From NCBI GenBank assembly GCA_027459505.1, contig DAIDIE010000004.1:1-64000 (forward strand): DNA of 64,000 nucleotides, read 5' to 3'. The DNA comes from Acidobacteriota bacterium (GTDB lineage: Bacteria > Acidobacteriota > Terriglobia > Terriglobales > SCQP01). Below, in pieces: positions 63,967 to 64,000 of this stretch. The notes beneath the pieces are model-generated. The model was given only the letters and a program-made list of their open reading frames with translations, was not told where the DNA came from and made no database searches. Each line of letters opens with the position of its first letter. Positions within the stretch are counted from its first letter, which is position 1. The position numbers were made by a program, and so were the translations under genes.

Positions 63967-64000
63967 ATCGATTCCTGACTCACCCCGGCGTGACATTAAA

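Overview
The window looks like a chromosome segment of a soil-type Acidobacteriota (Terriglobia-like). This is inferred from high GC, the Omp85-TamB pair, secreted glycoside hydrolases (chitinase, GH5, GH3), an M61 peptidase, an assimilatory nitrate module with a fused DmsB/DmsC subunit, and ECF/anti-sigma genes. No rRNA, tRNA, CRISPR array, prophage or complete insertion sequence was recognised.

Layout. 1-13975 (-): one uninterrupted giant secreted-protein gene of more than 4,650 codons that runs off the left edge. It carries about ten PKD/K319-like domains, Ig-like domains, seven tandem ~126-residue repeats and an IgGFc-binding-like domain, and ends in the window with the start of an RHS/YD-type module. 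13976-16380: repeat-rich intergenic DNA around a hypothetical DNA-binding protein gene. 16381-25865: LolA-like protein, three-CBM chitinase, GH5-malectin-ricin hydrolase, M61 peptidase, TlpA-like thioredoxin. 26056-27876 and 49529-50257: three paralogous five-TM membrane proteins, each divergent from a micro-ORF. 28217-35636: TamA-like Omp85 and TamB. 35887-38541: GH3 enzyme. 39460-49197: nitrate assimilation (nirB, nirD, DmsBC fusion, nasC, MFS transporter, porin). 50387-52708: a two-gene bacterial microcompartment satellite (acylating aldehyde dehydrogenase, BMC-H shell). 52994-63966: housekeeping and regulatory genes (YqaA-like, ErpA-like, aspartase, sensor kinase, nuoI, rph, rdgB, redoxin, zf-HC2 anti-sigma, ECF sigma).

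The most interesting observation is a possibly undescribed system. Each of the three membrane-protein genes has, 33-39 bp upstream on the opposite strand, an 11-19 codon ORF. Each has a near-perfect Shine-Dalgarno sequence (core AGGAGGTGA, 4-5 nt from ATG) and Trp-Pro-Pro at exactly residues 6-8. The Pro codons differ between copies, which points to selection on the peptide. The ORFs are A 26773-26832 (+), B 27109-27147 (-) and C 49529-49564 (-). Peptide-receptor or exporter, antisense-controlled, or toxin-like roles are all open.

Other points of note: RNase PH appears to start at a CTG codon; CTATA/TATAG palindromes lie 136-178 bp upstream of all three glycosidase genes; and a dispersed intergenic repeat family is present.
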